Below, piece by piece: positions 37,194-46,778 of a DNA stretch of 64,000 nt (position 1 is its first letter; each line of letters opens with the position of its first letter). The stretch is from Janthinobacterium sp. UMAB-56 (GTDB lineage Bacteria; Pseudomonadota; Gammaproteobacteria; Burkholderiales; Burkholderiaceae_D): NCBI RefSeq assembly GCF_900095265.1, contig NZ_LT607658.1, positions 173,524-237,523 of the forward strand, read 5' to 3'. Under the pieces are notes generated by a model. The model saw only the letters and a list, made by a program, of their open reading frames with translations, ran no database searches and was not told the DNA's origin. A program made the translations under genes and the position numbers.

Positions 37194-37871
37194 ATGGCGT
37201 TTGATATCTCGGTGCGCACCAACTTGGCGGACTTCGAGCGGGGCCTGAATGATCTCGCCCGGCGTCAGCTGCCGTATGCGACTGCACTGGCATTGACGTC
37301 GCTGGCCAAGATGGTGACGGTGGATGAGGTCAAGAACCTGTCGGCCAAACTGAAGAACCCGTCGCCCTTCACGCTGCGCTCGGTCAAATCCGTGGCGGCG
37401 CGCAAAGACAACCTGACGGCCAGGGTGTACGTGATGGACAAGACGGCCGCCTATCTTGAGCCGTACGAGCGCGGCGGTGTGCATAAGCTGGCTGGCAAGG
37501 CGCTGCTCAATCCCAAGGACATCACGCTCAACCAGTACGGGCAGTTGCGCAAGGGCGCGCTGGCCGCACTGAAGGGGCGCAGCGATATCTTCATCGGGCC
37601 GGTCAAGACGAAGAAGGGGATCGTCAACGGTGTGTGGCAACGCACGGCGGCAACGGCATCGATCACGAACAAGAAGACGGGCAAGACGCGCATCAGTTCG
37701 CGCGGCGTCAACACGTCCGGTGCGTTGAAGCTGTTGATACGCTTCGGTGATGCGCTGGCAGTCAGGACGCGGCTGGGGTACCAGGCGCGAGCAACGGCGC
37801 TGGTCAATGCCAACTTCAATGCCGAGATGGACAAAGGCATGGTCAAAGCGATGGGGTCGGCCCGGCCGTGA
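37194..37871 (+). CDS. phage structural-type hypothetical protein
   Basis: A 225-residue protein. ATG 37194 has GGAG five bases upstream and gives MAFDISVRTNLADFERGLNDLARRQLPYATALALTSLAK. It is basic, with no membrane segment. Proteins of this type are found near terminase genes in lambda-like prophages of Burkholderiales and may take part in head or tail completion; this is not established. First gene of the late operon. Confidence 0.6.
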   Translation: MAFDISVRTNLADFERGLNDLARRQLPYATALALTSLAKMVTVDEVKNLSAKLKNPSPFTLRSVKSVAARKDNLTARVYVMDKTAAYLEPYERGGVHKLAGKALLNPKDITLNQYGQLRKGALAALKGRSDIFIGPVKTKKGIVNGVWQRTAATASITNKKTGKTRISSRGVNTSGALKLLIRFGDALAVRTRLGYQARATALVNANFNAEMDKGMVKAMGSARP

Positions 37872-38016
37872 CCCATCGGTCGACCAGGGCGCAGGCCCTG
37901 CCGAAATGAGCGGGTCCTCCCTGGGGGGTTTGCTCCCGAGGGCATTGCGCGCCCCGGTTTGTTTCTAGCTGAGGAATTTTATAGCCTTCCTTCCTTTTTG
38001 ATTATCGGATACCGCC
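37872..38016. other. short gap upstream of terminase, possible cos region
   Basis: A 145-bp stretch with GC-rich inverted segments such as GGGCATTGCGCGCCCC (about 37938-37954). In lambda the cos site lies just before the small terminase gene, so the packaging site may be here. The position is the only strong argument. Confidence 0.25.
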
Positions 38017-38535
38017 ATGGGAAAACTGGTCGCCAAGCGCGAGCTGTCGGAAATCATCGGCGTATCGGAGCGCACATTCAGCGAGTGGCAAAAAGAGCCC
38101 GGCTTCCCTTTTGAGATCAACGGCGGGCGCGGCTCGGTCAACAGTTACGACACGGCGAAAGTCATCCAGTGGATGGTCGCCCGCGACATCGCGCGCCGCG
38201 TCGGTGAGAAACCGCGTGACCGGGTCGACCGGTTGAAGGCTGACTTGTTGGAGGTCGACCTGGCCGAGCGGCTGGGCCAGCTGGCGCCGGCCGCGCTGTT
38301 CGAGCGCGCTTGGTCGGATCATATCGTCGCGACAAAAACAGAATTGCTCTCGCTGCCGCTGCGCCTGGTCGGCGAGATTCACGCATTGCATGGCATCACG
38401 GTCGATACCGATCTGATCCTGGTGCAGATCGAGGCCTCGCTGGCCAAGCTGGAGAGTTTTGATGTCGACGCATTCGATTCTGATGAACCCGACCCTGAAG
38501 GCGATGATGCGCCAGACGGTGGCTACGACGATTAA
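38017..38535 (+). CDS. terminase small subunit, Nu1-like
   Basis: DNA-recognition subunit of the packaging motor, 172 residues. The N-terminal winged-helix motif KRELSEIIGVSERTFSEWQKEPGFPF is the Nu1 signature. A middle helical region (RVDRLKADLLEVDLAERLGQLAPAALFERAW) is typical of the family, and the C-terminus is acidic. It overlaps the large subunit gene by 74 bases. Confidence 0.85.
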   Translation: MGKLVAKRELSEIIGVSERTFSEWQKEPGFPFEINGGRGSVNSYDTAKVIQWMVARDIARRVGEKPRDRVDRLKADLLEVDLAERLGQLAPAALFERAWSDHIVATKTELLSLPLRLVGEIHALHGITVDTDLILVQIEASLAKLESFDVDAFDSDEPDPEGDDAPDGGYDD

Positions 38536-40606
38536 GGAAGTCCAGAAGCGCTGGGCGCCCGCCCCGAAAATCAGTACCCGCGCCTGGGCGCGGAAATACC
38601 GCTACCTGTCCGAGCTGGAGTCGCAGCTGCCGGGCAAGTACAACCTGGACGTGACGCCCTATCTGGCGTGGGAGAACGGGCCGCTCGATGCGATCGACGA
38701 TCCTACCGTGCGCAAAGTGGTCGGGCAAAAATCGGCGCAGATCGCATGGACGTCGGGAGTCATCGGTAACGCCCTGGCTAAGTGGGTCGACAGCGACCCG
38801 TCGCCGATCCTGGGACTGTTCCCGAAGGAGATGGCGGCTAAAGAATATATGGCCGAGAAGTTCGAGCCGATGGTCGACGCGACGCCCCGCTTGCGCGGCA
38901 AGATAGACCTGCGCAGCAGGAAGGCGCAGCAGCGCCAGTTGTTCAAGCGGTTCCCTGGCGGGTTCCTGAAACTGGTCGGCTCGAATTCGCCTTCTTCGGT
39001 GAAGTCGACGCCGACGCCGCGCGTGTTCGTGGAAGAGCCGGACGATTGCAACCTGAACCTGAGAGGGCAGGGGGACTCGATCAAGCTGGCCGAGGAGCGG
39101 GTCAAGACCTATGCGCGGCCGAAGCTGATCATTGGCGGCACGCCGACGATTGAAGGCGTTTCGGCTGTCGTCGCTGAAATGGAGAATTCGGACAAGCGCC
39201 GGGCGATGATCCCTTGCGGCGATTGCGGCGAGGAGCACCCGCTCGACTTCGATAATTTGCGCTGTCTGGACGACCCGCTGCAGAGCCACCCTGTCTTCGG
39301 CATCAAGCTGCCGGAGACGGCGTATTACGCATGCCCGGCTTGTGGCTGCGCCTGGACCGATGCACAGAAAAATCGGTATGTACGCAAGGGCCGCTGGGTT
39401 GCTACCGCACCGTTTCGTGGCGTAGCCGGCTTCTACTTCAATGAGTTGATGAGCCCGTTCCCAGGCTCGCGCATGGCGTTGTTGATGGAAAAATGGCTGA
39501 CCGCGCTGCATGCGTTCAGCCTTGGCGATGCCGGCCCGCTGATTGCCTTTGTCAATAGCAGCAAAGGCCTGCCATACACCTACAAGGGTGACATGCCGAC
39601 GATCGGGGCACTGCAGGAACGCGAGCTGGATTACGAGGGCAACACCGTGCCGATCGGCGGCTTGATCCTGGTCGCTGGCGTCGATATCCAGCACGACCGG
39701 ATTGAAGTGGTGTTGCGGGCATTCGGGCGTGGCGAAGAAAGCTGGCTGGTGCAGTACATCCGCATATTCGGCAATCCTGCTGTCTATGAAGATCCTGTGT
39801 GGGCCGACTTGAATACGATCCTGTATCACAAGTACCGGTCGGTGCGCGGCTACAAAATTGGCCTGTCCGCTGTCAGCCTGGATACGTCGGACGGCACCAC
39901 GTCCGACGCGACGTACAAGTGGGTGCGGAACAACCAGCGTAAGGGCATTCCGTTCGTCATGGCGATCAAGGGATCCAGTTTGAAGGATTCCGAGATTTTC
40001 GCGCGGCCGGTACCGACCAAGGAAACGAACAAGCGCAACACCAAGGCGGCGAAATATGGCTTGCAAGTGTTCATCGTCGGCACGTCGCGTGCCAAGGACT
40101 TGCTGATCGGCGAAAGCGGGCGCGTCTCGCTGGACGGTAGCGGGCCTGGCCGGTTCCATACCTACAGAAACACCAGCCCGGAGTATTACAGTCAGCTGCT
40201 GGAGTCTGAGGTCAAGGCGCCGATCCGGACCAGCAACGGCCATATCGTCAAGGCCTGGCAAAAGAAAGTCGGCCGCCGCAATGAGGTGCTCGATTGCGAG
40301 GTCTACGCGCTGCATGCCAGCCGCGCCGCGAAAGTGCATTTGCGCATGCCGGCACAATGGAGCTCCCTGGAGGCGCAATTGAGCCAGGCGCCATTGTTCG
40401 ATGACGATGACCTGCCGGATGTGCCGGTATTGCCGAGCGAAGGCGCGGCGCCGGTCAACAGCGCTCCTGGCGCTGCGGTAGAGGAGGTCTTGCCCACGGA
40501 GTCGTCGCATCTCGTGGAAGCCGTTGCTGCTTCTGAACCTGCTGCAGTGCGAGTTATATCCGTCGCCGCAGTACCGGCATTGAAAAAACGTAAACGCTTC
40601 GCGTAG
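38462..40606 (+). CDS. terminase large subunit, GpA family
   Basis: Packaging ATPase/nuclease of 714 residues. ATG 38462 has GGAGAG six bases upstream, inside the small-subunit gene. The N-terminal ATPase contains the modified P loop VGQKSAQIAWTSG typical of lambda GpA, and the Walker-B-like VFVEEPDDC. A Cys4 cluster (CGDCGEEHPL and CPACGC) follows. The nuclease part has AGVDIQHDRIEVVL with metal-binding Asp. The C-terminal 80 residues are variable, Ala/Pro-rich. GpA terminases cut at cos sites. Confidence 0.92.
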   Translation: MSTHSILMNPTLKAMMRQTVATTIKEVQKRWAPAPKISTRAWARKYRYLSELESQLPGKYNLDVTPYLAWENGPLDAIDDPTVRKVVGQKSAQIAWTSGVIGNALAKWVDSDPSPILGLFPKEMAAKEYMAEKFEPMVDATPRLRGKIDLRSRKAQQRQLFKRFPGGFLKLVGSNSPSSVKSTPTPRVFVEEPDDCNLNLRGQGDSIKLAEERVKTYARPKLIIGGTPTIEGVSAVVAEMENSDKRRAMIPCGDCGEEHPLDFDNLRCLDDPLQSHPVFGIKLPETAYYACPACGCAWTDAQKNRYVRKGRWVATAPFRGVAGFYFNELMSPFPGSRMALLMEKWLTALHAFSLGDAGPLIAFVNSSKGLPYTYKGDMPTIGALQERELDYEGNTVPIGGLILVAGVDIQHDRIEVVLRAFGRGEESWLVQYIRIFGNPAVYEDPVWADLNTILYHKYRSVRGYKIGLSAVSLDTSDGTTSDATYKWVRNNQRKGIPFVMAIKGSSLKDSEIFARPVPTKETNKRNTKAAKYGLQVFIVGTSRAKDLLIGESGRVSLDGSGPGRFHTYRNTSPEYYSQLLESEVKAPIRTSNGHIVKAWQKKVGRRNEVLDCEVYALHASRAAKVHLRMPAQWSSLEAQLSQAPLFDDDDLPDVPVLPSEGAAPVNSAPGAAVEEVLPTESSHLVEAVAASEPAAVRVISVAAVPALKKRKRFA

Positions 40607-40613
40607 GAACTTC

Positions 40614-40880
40614 ATGAAACCATTTGATCCATCCACCAGCTTGCTGGCCGGCATGCCCACGGCCGCGTTGCAAAAGACGCTGGCCGACGCGCAGCAGGCA
40701 TATATCGACCTGTCGACTGGCGCCAAGGGAACGTCCTACTCGTACACCCAGGGCGACGGCGCGCGCGCCGTGACATACACCCAGACGAATATCTCGCAGC
40801 TGATCGTGCTCATCCGGACGCTGCAGCAGCAGCTGGGTATTATCAGCCGATCGCGTCGACCAATGCGGTTCCGATTCTGA
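40614..40880 (+). CDS. head-tail joining protein gpW-like
   Basis: An 88-residue protein with the gpW pattern: helix ALQKTLADAQQAYIDLSTG, then a beta hairpin (SYSYTQGDGARAVTYTQTN) and a second helix (ISQLIVLIRTLQQQLG), ending in basic residues. It plugs the connector after DNA filling. Placed between terL and portal as in lambda. Confidence 0.85.
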   Translation: MKPFDPSTSLLAGMPTAALQKTLADAQQAYIDLSTGAKGTSYSYTQGDGARAVTYTQTNISQLIVLIRTLQQQLGIISRSRRPMRFRF

Positions 40881-42508
40881 TGGCCAGCCCCGTTAGAATC
40901 CTCGGGCCGAACGGCCAGCCGCTGCCGCCGCATCGTGACCGAGCATCGATGCTGTCCGGTGCCGGTGGTTCCCCATACGACGCCGCCGATATGTACGGCG
41001 ACCACATGGCTGACTGGACGCCGTTCCTGGGTTCGCCCGATGGCGACCTCAATATGCACCGCGACCGGATCGTCTCGCGCGTGCGTGACATGGTGCGCAA
41101 CGATGGCTGGGCATCCGGTGCCGTCACGCGCATCCTGGACAACGCGATCGGCGCTTCTTTCCGGCCGATCTTCAAGCCGGATTACGCCGCCTTGCGCGCC
41201 CACACGGGCATCAAGGAATTCGACCACGTGTGGGCCGATGAGTTCAGCCAGTGCCTGGGTGCCAGTTACCGAACCTGGTCGAACGATATCGGCCGCTACA
41301 GCGACACCCAGCGTGAAATGACGGTAGGCCAGCAAATGCGCCTGGGTTTTCGGCACAAAATTGTCGATGGCGATGCATTGGCCATGGTGCACTGGTTGCC
41401 AGACAGGCAGGGGCCAGGGCGTGCGCGGTATGCGACTGCCATCCAGATTCTGGACCCGGATCGTTTGTCGAATCCTCAGTTGGTATTTGATAGCAACGAC
41501 ATCCGGGGTGGGGTGGAAATTGACGCTTACGGCGCTGCGGTTGCTTATCACATCCGCCGTGCCCACCAGGGCGACTTCTTCGCCGGCGCCAAGTCGGTAA
41601 CGTGGGAGCGCATCGAGCGGGAAACCAGCTGGGGCCGGCCGATCATCATCCATGATTTTGACCATGAGCGCGCTGGCCAGCATCGAGGCGTAGGCATCTT
41701 TGCGCCGGTGCTGCAGCGGCTGAAAATGCTGGTCAAGTATGACAACGCCGAGCTCGATGCCTCGATCATCAATGCGATCTTTGCCGCTTACATCGAATCG
41801 CCGTATGACCCCGCTGTTGTCGAAGAAGCGATGGGTGGTGACGACCTGAAGGACTATCAGACTCAGCGCAGTGAGTTTCACGATGATCGCCGGATCAAGC
41901 TTGGCGGCGCCCGCATGCCAATTCTTTTCCCGGGCGAGAAAATCAATGCAGTATCCGCGACGCGGCCAAACGCCAATTTTCAGGCCTTTGAGTCTGCTGT
42001 GTTGCGGAACTTCGCGGCCGGGACTGGGCTGTCGGCGCAGCAGGTCAACAACGACTGGTCCGACGTGAACTACAGCTCGGCGCGTGGCGCCATGCTGGAA
42101 GCCTGGAAAACATTGTCGCGGCGTCGCAATGACTATGGGGTGGGTATGGGTCAGTCGGTTGTCAGTGTATTCGCCGAAGAAGCGATGGAAGTCGACAACT
42201 TACCCTTGCCACGGCGCGCGCCGCCTTTCCACGAACACCGCACGGCTTACTCTCGGGCCAAATGGATGGGACCAGGTCGCGGCATCATCGATCCTGTGAA
42301 AGAGCGCCAAGGCGCCATCCTGGGCATGGATGCCGGCCTATCCACGCTCGAAGATGAAGCCGCCGAACTTAGTGGTGTGGATTGGCGCGAAACGCTGGAG
42401 CAGCGCGCGATAGAAGTCAAACGGTTTGCCGAGCTGGGGCTGCCGTTGCCGGAATGGGGTGGTGGCTACGACGCATCCGAAATGATTGATGAACCGAAGG
42501 CTAAATGA
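40880..42508 (+). CDS. portal protein, lambda gpB-like
   Basis: A 542-residue dodecameric portal subunit of the lambda family. It has SRVRDMVRNDGWASGAVTRILDNAIGASFRP, a core with HWLPDRQGPGRARYATAIQILDPDRL, and the C-terminal GTGLSAQQVNNDWSDVNYSSARGAMLEAWKTLSRRR, which is highly typical. Its start overlaps the gpW stop by one base and its end overlaps the protease start by four. Confidence 0.93.
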   Translation: MASPVRILGPNGQPLPPHRDRASMLSGAGGSPYDAADMYGDHMADWTPFLGSPDGDLNMHRDRIVSRVRDMVRNDGWASGAVTRILDNAIGASFRPIFKPDYAALRAHTGIKEFDHVWADEFSQCLGASYRTWSNDIGRYSDTQREMTVGQQMRLGFRHKIVDGDALAMVHWLPDRQGPGRARYATAIQILDPDRLSNPQLVFDSNDIRGGVEIDAYGAAVAYHIRRAHQGDFFAGAKSVTWERIERETSWGRPIIIHDFDHERAGQHRGVGIFAPVLQRLKMLVKYDNAELDASIINAIFAAYIESPYDPAVVEEAMGGDDLKDYQTQRSEFHDDRRIKLGGARMPILFPGEKINAVSATRPNANFQAFESAVLRNFAAGTGLSAQQVNNDWSDVNYSSARGAMLEAWKTLSRRRNDYGVGMGQSVVSVFAEEAMEVDNLPLPRRAPPFHEHRTAYSRAKWMGPGRGIIDPVKERQGAILGMDAGLSTLEDEAAELSGVDWRETLEQRAIEVKRFAELGLPLPEWGGGYDASEMIDEPKAK

Positions 42509-43374
42509 TGAAATTTGAATTCTTGGCACAGCGCTTGTTCAACACGCCGCTGGCGATCGCGCCCGGCAAGGCCGAGGTGATCATGGCGGCGCTGGCCGAC
42601 CGGCTGGGCATCAGCCAGATCGCGCGGCTGAACCCGGCGCCGCTGTTGATGGAAGACGATGACGTGGTTTATTCGTCGCCTGGCCGCAATGGCCGCGCCG
42701 GCTATGAGGTGGTTGCCGGCGTGGCCATCATCCAGGTCTACGGCACGCTGGTGCAGAAACTCGGCTCGTTGCGTCCTTTTTCCGGCATGACCGGTTACGA
42801 CGGCATCCGGCAGAATTTCCTAATGGCGCTGAGTGATCCGGACGTGAAAGCCATCATGCTCGACATCGACAGCCCAGGCGGTGAAGTGGCAGGCTGTTTC
42901 GACCTGGTGGACGCAATCTACCGTGCGCGTGGCAAGAAGCCGATCTGGTCGATCCTGAACGAGTGCGCCTACTCGGCAGCGTATGCGATCGCCAGCGCGG
43001 CCGACCGCATTACTGTGCCGCGTACTGGCGGCGTCGGCTCGATCGGCGTTATCTGGATGCACATGGACTGGTCGAAGGCCCTGACGGGTGCCGGCTTCAA
43101 GGTGACGTTCATTACCTACGGCGAGTCGAAGGCGGATGGGCATCCTGAAATCCCGCTGTCTCCGGAGGCGCTGGCGCGCTTCCAGGGCGATATCGATTTG
43201 ATGGGCGAATTGTTTGTCACGACCGTCGCCCGCAACAGGAATATCTCGGCCAAGGTGGTCCGCGATACCCGGGCCGCAACCTACTTGGGGGCGGCCGGCG
43301 TCAGCCAGTCGCTTGCAGATGATGTACTGGCCCCTGATGCAGCATTTCGGGCATTGCTGGCCGAAATTACCTAA
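42505..43374 (+). CDS. S49-family prohead protease, lambda gpC-like
   Basis: A 289-residue serine peptidase of the SppA/ClpP fold that matures the capsid. Motifs: IMLDIDSPGGEVAGCFDLVDAIY, catalytic Ser in NECAYSAAYAIASAADRI, TGGVGSIGVIWMHMD, and the Lys of TYGESKADGHPEIPLS. The scaffold is encoded separately downstream rather than by an internal start. Confidence 0.9.
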   Translation: MMKFEFLAQRLFNTPLAIAPGKAEVIMAALADRLGISQIARLNPAPLLMEDDDVVYSSPGRNGRAGYEVVAGVAIIQVYGTLVQKLGSLRPFSGMTGYDGIRQNFLMALSDPDVKAIMLDIDSPGGEVAGCFDLVDAIYRARGKKPIWSILNECAYSAAYAIASAADRITVPRTGGVGSIGVIWMHMDWSKALTGAGFKVTFITYGESKADGHPEIPLSPEALARFQGDIDLMGELFVTTVARNRNISAKVVRDTRAATYLGAAGVSQSLADDVLAPDAAFRALLAEIT

Positions 43375-43391
43375 CTTTTTCTGGAGAATAC

Positions 43392-43982
43392 ATGAGCAGC
43401 AAAATCGCAAAAATGGTGGCATCCCTGTCGTTCGCCCACCTGTTGGGCCAGCCGGCCGGCGCCAAAGCCGACGGCGGCGAGGAAGACGACGACAAGAAGC
43501 AGCGCACCGACGAATCCGACGAAGACTATGCCCGGCGCATGGAAGAAGAGGAGGAGGAAGAGAAGAAGAAGGAAGATGCCCGGAAAGCCGAAGAAGAAGA
43601 AAAAGAAGAAAAGAAAAAGGAAGAAGAAGCCAAAAAGGCCAAGAAAGCCGAAGAAGACGAAGACGACAAGGAAAAGGCGGCGCGCGTGAACGAGCGTGCC
43701 CGCTGTGCCTCGATCTTCAAATGCGCAGCAGCTGCCACGCGGCCCGATGTCGCCGCGCACCTGGCCTTCAATACCAGCATGCCCAGCGCTGAAGCGATCG
43801 GCATGCTGGAGACCTTCGCGATGGGTGGCGCGCCGCAGCCGTCCAGCCTGGCCAGCCGCATGGCGAGCGTCAAAACGCCAAACGTCGGCGCCGGTGCCGC
43901 AGCTGCTCCTGCAGCTGGCAGTGATGCCGCTGTTACGGCGCAGATCATCGCAGCCGGCAAGGCTCGTCGCGGCGAAAAATAG
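43392..43982 (+). CDS. capsid scaffold-like protein
   Basis: A 196-residue protein between protease and decoration protein, the Nu3 position. Its middle (about 28-100) is an extreme Glu/Lys coil (runs such as EEEEEEKKKE), followed by a helical C-terminal part containing CASIFKCAAAATRPDVAAHLAFNTSM and a basic tail. Probably a scaffold that is cleaved by the protease. The coil makes homology difficult to judge. Confidence 0.7.
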   Translation: MSSKIAKMVASLSFAHLLGQPAGAKADGGEEDDDKKQRTDESDEDYARRMEEEEEEEKKKEDARKAEEEEKEEKKKEEEAKKAKKAEEDEDDKEKAARVNERARCASIFKCAAAATRPDVAAHLAFNTSMPSAEAIGMLETFAMGGAPQPSSLASRMASVKTPNVGAGAAAAPAAGSDAAVTAQIIAAGKARRGEK

Positions 43983-44013
43983 TTTTCAACCCGTCACTTA
44001 AAGGAAGTTCAAC

Positions 44014-44430
44014 ATGAGTCTCCCCGTCAACCAGGTGGGTGGTAGTCCGCAGATCCCTGGCATTTATGCCGAAACCTTTATCCCGGATCAGCTGATCGCG
44101 GGTCGCCATCCGCTTGTTACGGACACCGTGACCGTGCTGGCGGGCCAGGTGTTCCCGCGTGGCACCGTGCTGGGCCGTATTACCGCGTCGGGCAAATACG
44201 TCGTGGCGCTCGCTGCCGCTGCCGATGGTTCCCAGAATCCGGCAGTCGTTGCTGTCGACAACGTCGACGCGACCGCCGGCGACGTGAATGCTGGTGTGTA
44301 TCTCGCCGGCGAATTCAACGGTGCCGCCATGACCCTGGGTACCGGCATCACGATTGCTGCAGCGGCGGCTGCGCTGCGGCCCTTGTCGATCTATGTCAAG
44401 GGTTCGGTGTCCGCTGCCGACCCGACCTGA
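44014..44430 (+). CDS. head decoration protein gpD-like
   Basis: A 138-residue capsid-stabilising trimer protein. Typical gpD motifs: ETFIPDQLIAGRHPLVTDTVTVLAGQVFPRGTVLGRI, NPAVVAVDNVDATAGDVNAGVYLAGEFN. A good AAGGAAG site precedes the ATG and a strong terminator follows. Confidence 0.88.
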   Translation: MSLPVNQVGGSPQIPGIYAETFIPDQLIAGRHPLVTDTVTVLAGQVFPRGTVLGRITASGKYVVALAAAADGSQNPAVVAVDNVDATAGDVNAGVYLAGEFNGAAMTLGTGITIAAAAAALRPLSIYVKGSVSAADPT

Positions 44431-44446
44431 TCGGCAATGTCCAATG

Positions 44447-44472
44447 AAGCCCTCTGACGAGGGCTTTTTTTT
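44447..44472 (+). terminator. terminator between gpD and major capsid genes
   Basis: AAGCCCTC (44447-44454), loop TGAC, GAGGGCTT (44459-44466), then a T run. A partial stop here may tune gpD and gpE levels. Confidence 0.75.
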
Positions 44473-44495
44473 CGTCCAAATTTCTGGAGTAAATT

Positions 44496-45560
44496 ATGTC
44501 CTTTTTGTTCAACACCAACGTCCTGATCGGCGTGGTGCCCAACCTGAAGCGCCCGCAGAAATTTCTGCTGGATCGCTTTTTCCCGAACATCGTGATGGCC
44601 GATTCCGAGTATGTCTCGATCGACGTCGATGTCGGCCTGCGCCGCATGTCGCCGTTTGTATCGCCACTGGTGCAGGGCAAGCTGGTCGAACAGCGCCGCC
44701 TGCAGACCAACCAGTTCAAGCCAGCCTATATCAAGGACAAGCGCGCCCCTGACCTGCGCAAGCCTGTGAAGCGCATGATCGGCGAACGTATCGGCGGCGA
44801 ATTGACCGGTGCCGCGCGTGAAGCAGCCAACCTCGAAGCGGAAATGTCCGACCAGGTCGACATGATCGATCGCCGCCTGGAATGGATGGCAGCCTCGGCG
44901 CTGATGAACGGCACGGTGCTGATCGTGGGCGACGGCTTCCCTGCTGTACTGGTCGACTTCGGCCGCGACCCGAGCTTGTCGATCGCGCTGACCGGCGCCG
45001 ATAAATGGGATACGGCCTTCCAGGCGGTCGGCGCGAATGGCATCTACACCGCGCCGTCGGATTTCATCGAAGAAAGTGGCCACAACATCTTGAAGAAGTC
45101 TGGCGGCACTGCTACCGACCTGATTTTCACGACCACGTCGTGGAAGTACTTCAAGCTGGACAGCAATGTCAAAACGTCGCTGCATTACCCGCGTTCCGGC
45201 GAAGGCAACAACGTGAATATCGGCGCGCAGGTCCAACGGGGCGCCCAGTACAAGGGCAAATGGGGCCAGTACGATCTGTGGGTCTACAACGACTGGTACA
45301 TCGATGAGAACGGCGTCGAGCGTGCCATGGTGGATGACGGCAAGGTCATCATGAGCGGCCCCGACCTGATGGGCACGCGTGCCTTCGGCCAGATCCTGGA
45401 CCCGGAAGTTAACTACGCGGCGTTGCCCTATGCGCCGAAGACCTGGGTCGAAAAGGACCCGGCCCAGCGCCTGATCATGATGCAGTCCTCGCCGATTGTT
45501 ATCCCGTCCCGTGTCAACGCCTCGCTCTGCGCAACCGTAGCAACTCCGAAAGTATTCTGA
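44496..45560 (+). CDS. major capsid protein, lambda gpE-like
   Basis: A 354-residue HK97-fold capsid protein of the gpE family: LFNTNVLIGVVPNLKRPQKFLLDRFFP at the start, KPAYIKDKRAPDLRKPVKRMIGERIGGELT, and the C-terminal PKTWVEKDPAQRLIMMQSSPIVIPSRVNAS. GGAG precedes the ATG. Adjacent to gpD, as in lambda. Confidence 0.93.
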   Translation: MSFLFNTNVLIGVVPNLKRPQKFLLDRFFPNIVMADSEYVSIDVDVGLRRMSPFVSPLVQGKLVEQRRLQTNQFKPAYIKDKRAPDLRKPVKRMIGERIGGELTGAAREAANLEAEMSDQVDMIDRRLEWMAASALMNGTVLIVGDGFPAVLVDFGRDPSLSIALTGADKWDTAFQAVGANGIYTAPSDFIEESGHNILKKSGGTATDLIFTTTSWKYFKLDSNVKTSLHYPRSGEGNNVNIGAQVQRGAQYKGKWGQYDLWVYNDWYIDENGVERAMVDDGKVIMSGPDLMGTRAFGQILDPEVNYAALPYAPKTWVEKDPAQRLIMMQSSPIVIPSRVNASLCATVATPKVF

Positions 45561-45562
45561 TC

Positions 45563-45793
45563 ATGGCCGCCAAAATTGAAAAATTAGTCAAAGCGGTCGT
45601 CGCCCCAGGCCGCACCGTTAAATTCGAAGGTAGCAATGTCGGACCAGGTGGCGAAGTGTCACTGCCTGTAAGTGAAGCCGCCTGGCTGCGCAGTGGCGGC
45701 TACCTGCTCGACCCTGCGGCGACGGCGCCGACCATCGCGCCGGGCCCCGCGTTCGAGAAGGAGGGTGACGACAATCCTCCGTCGGCAGAGTGA
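45563..45793 (+). CDS. small head-region protein
   Basis: A 76-residue protein, MAAKIEKLVKAVVAPGRTVKFEGSNVGPGGEVSLPVSEAAWLRSGGYL. The beta-rich pattern with a conserved P-x-E-A-x-x-L is common in short phage connector-region proteins. It overlaps the next gene by four bases. Role unknown. Confidence 0.6.
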   Translation: MAAKIEKLVKAVVAPGRTVKFEGSNVGPGGEVSLPVSEAAWLRSGGYLLDPAATAPTIAPGPAFEKEGDDNPPSAE

Positions 45794-46122
45794 TCGACTG
45801 GGACCGCGTGGTGAACGGGCCGGTTATGGCCCAGTTCGGTGAGCCAGCGCAGTTCCAGCCGGCTGCAGGCGCCCCCTTCGGCATTCATGGCACGTTCCAT
45901 GAAGCCTACAAGTCCGTCGACCTGGTGGGCGGTACCGGCATTACAACGGAAATGCCCGCCCTGGGCGTCCGGTTGGCCGAGTTTGCGGTGCCGCCGCGCC
46001 AACGTGACCGGGTCGTGATCACCGCCACCAATCTGCATGCCGGCGGCACGTATGTCGTCAAAGAAGTGCAGTTGAATGGCGTCGGTGCCGCCATCTTGCT
46101 GCTTAACTATGCGGAGCCATGA
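45790..46122 (+). CDS. putative head-tail joining protein
   Basis: A 110-residue protein with a GTG start overlapping the previous stop. It has FGIHGTFHEAYKSVDLVG, then LGVRLAEFAVPPRQRDRVVI and a C-terminal TYVVKEVQLNGVGAAILLLNY. This matches the gpFII-type head-tail joining fold found after the capsid gene in lambda-like phages. Confidence 0.65.
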   Translation: MIDWDRVVNGPVMAQFGEPAQFQPAAGAPFGIHGTFHEAYKSVDLVGGTGITTEMPALGVRLAEFAVPPRQRDRVVITATNLHAGGTYVVKEVQLNGVGAAILLLNYAEP

Positions 46123-46769
46123 TGGCTGGTGAACTGATGCTTGCGCGCCGGCAGATTCGCCTGGCGGCACTGGCGGCGTTGACTGGTGAACAGTTCGCTG
46201 GCGTTACCGTTGATTCACCTGGTGACTGGAGCACGCCGCCTGAACTATTGCCAGCCATCTTGTTGCGTGCGCCGGACGATCGCAAGGAATCGATCGGAAA
46301 GGGCGCGCCGCAGTTCACCAGTACCTGCACGATCGAGATCGAGGCACGAGTAGAAGAGCGAACCGGTAGCGCCGCGCAGGATGCGATCGAGGCGCTTTGC
46401 TTGTGCATCGAAATGGCGCTGCTGACGAACAACGATCTGATCCGCATCATCAACCAGGTTGTGTCTGTGGAAAGCCGTACGGAGATTTCTTCGGAAGGGC
46501 GGACTCATTTTGGCGGCGCCCGCATGCTGTTCGCATTCGAAGTGCCTGAAATGTTCGATTCCTACGGCGCGCCTGGTGCGCCACCTGGTGAGCCGTTGAC
46601 CGGCCTGCCTATTCCTTTGCACAGTTTTGGTTTGCACCTTGATGCGGGCGCGCCTTTCGACTCCAGGGGCAACTATCCCGATGCGCGTTTTCCTGCGGCA
46701 CCTGCGCCGCGCACGGCCGGCCCTGACGGCCGCGACGAAGGTGCGCTGAACATCGATTTACCTCAATAG
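46119..46769 (+). CDS. minor tail/terminator-type protein
   Basis: A 216-residue protein between the joining protein and the tail sheath. The first 145 residues (ILLRAPDDRKESIGKGAPQFTSTCTIEIEARVEERTG, then AIEALCLCIEMALL) look like a gpU-type tail terminator. The rest is Pro-rich and low complexity. It sits at the junction between lambda-like and Mu-like modules. ATG 46122 is an alternative start. Confidence 0.6.
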   Translation: MMAGELMLARRQIRLAALAALTGEQFAGVTVDSPGDWSTPPELLPAILLRAPDDRKESIGKGAPQFTSTCTIEIEARVEERTGSAAQDAIEALCLCIEMALLTNNDLIRIINQVVSVESRTEISSEGRTHFGGARMLFAFEVPEMFDSYGAPGAPPGEPLTGLPIPLHSFGLHLDAGAPFDSRGNYPDARFPAAPAPRTAGPDGRDEGALNIDLPQ

Positions 46770-46778
46770 GAGATTCCC

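Noticed and set aside
37938-37954. Definite cos site
   Set aside because: A GC-rich partial palindrome upstream of terS is suggestive, but no known cohesive-end sequence can be recognised; kept only as a low-confidence region.
38396-40726. 776-codon frame antisense to terminase
   Set aside because: Mirror of the terminase large subunit gene; no motif.
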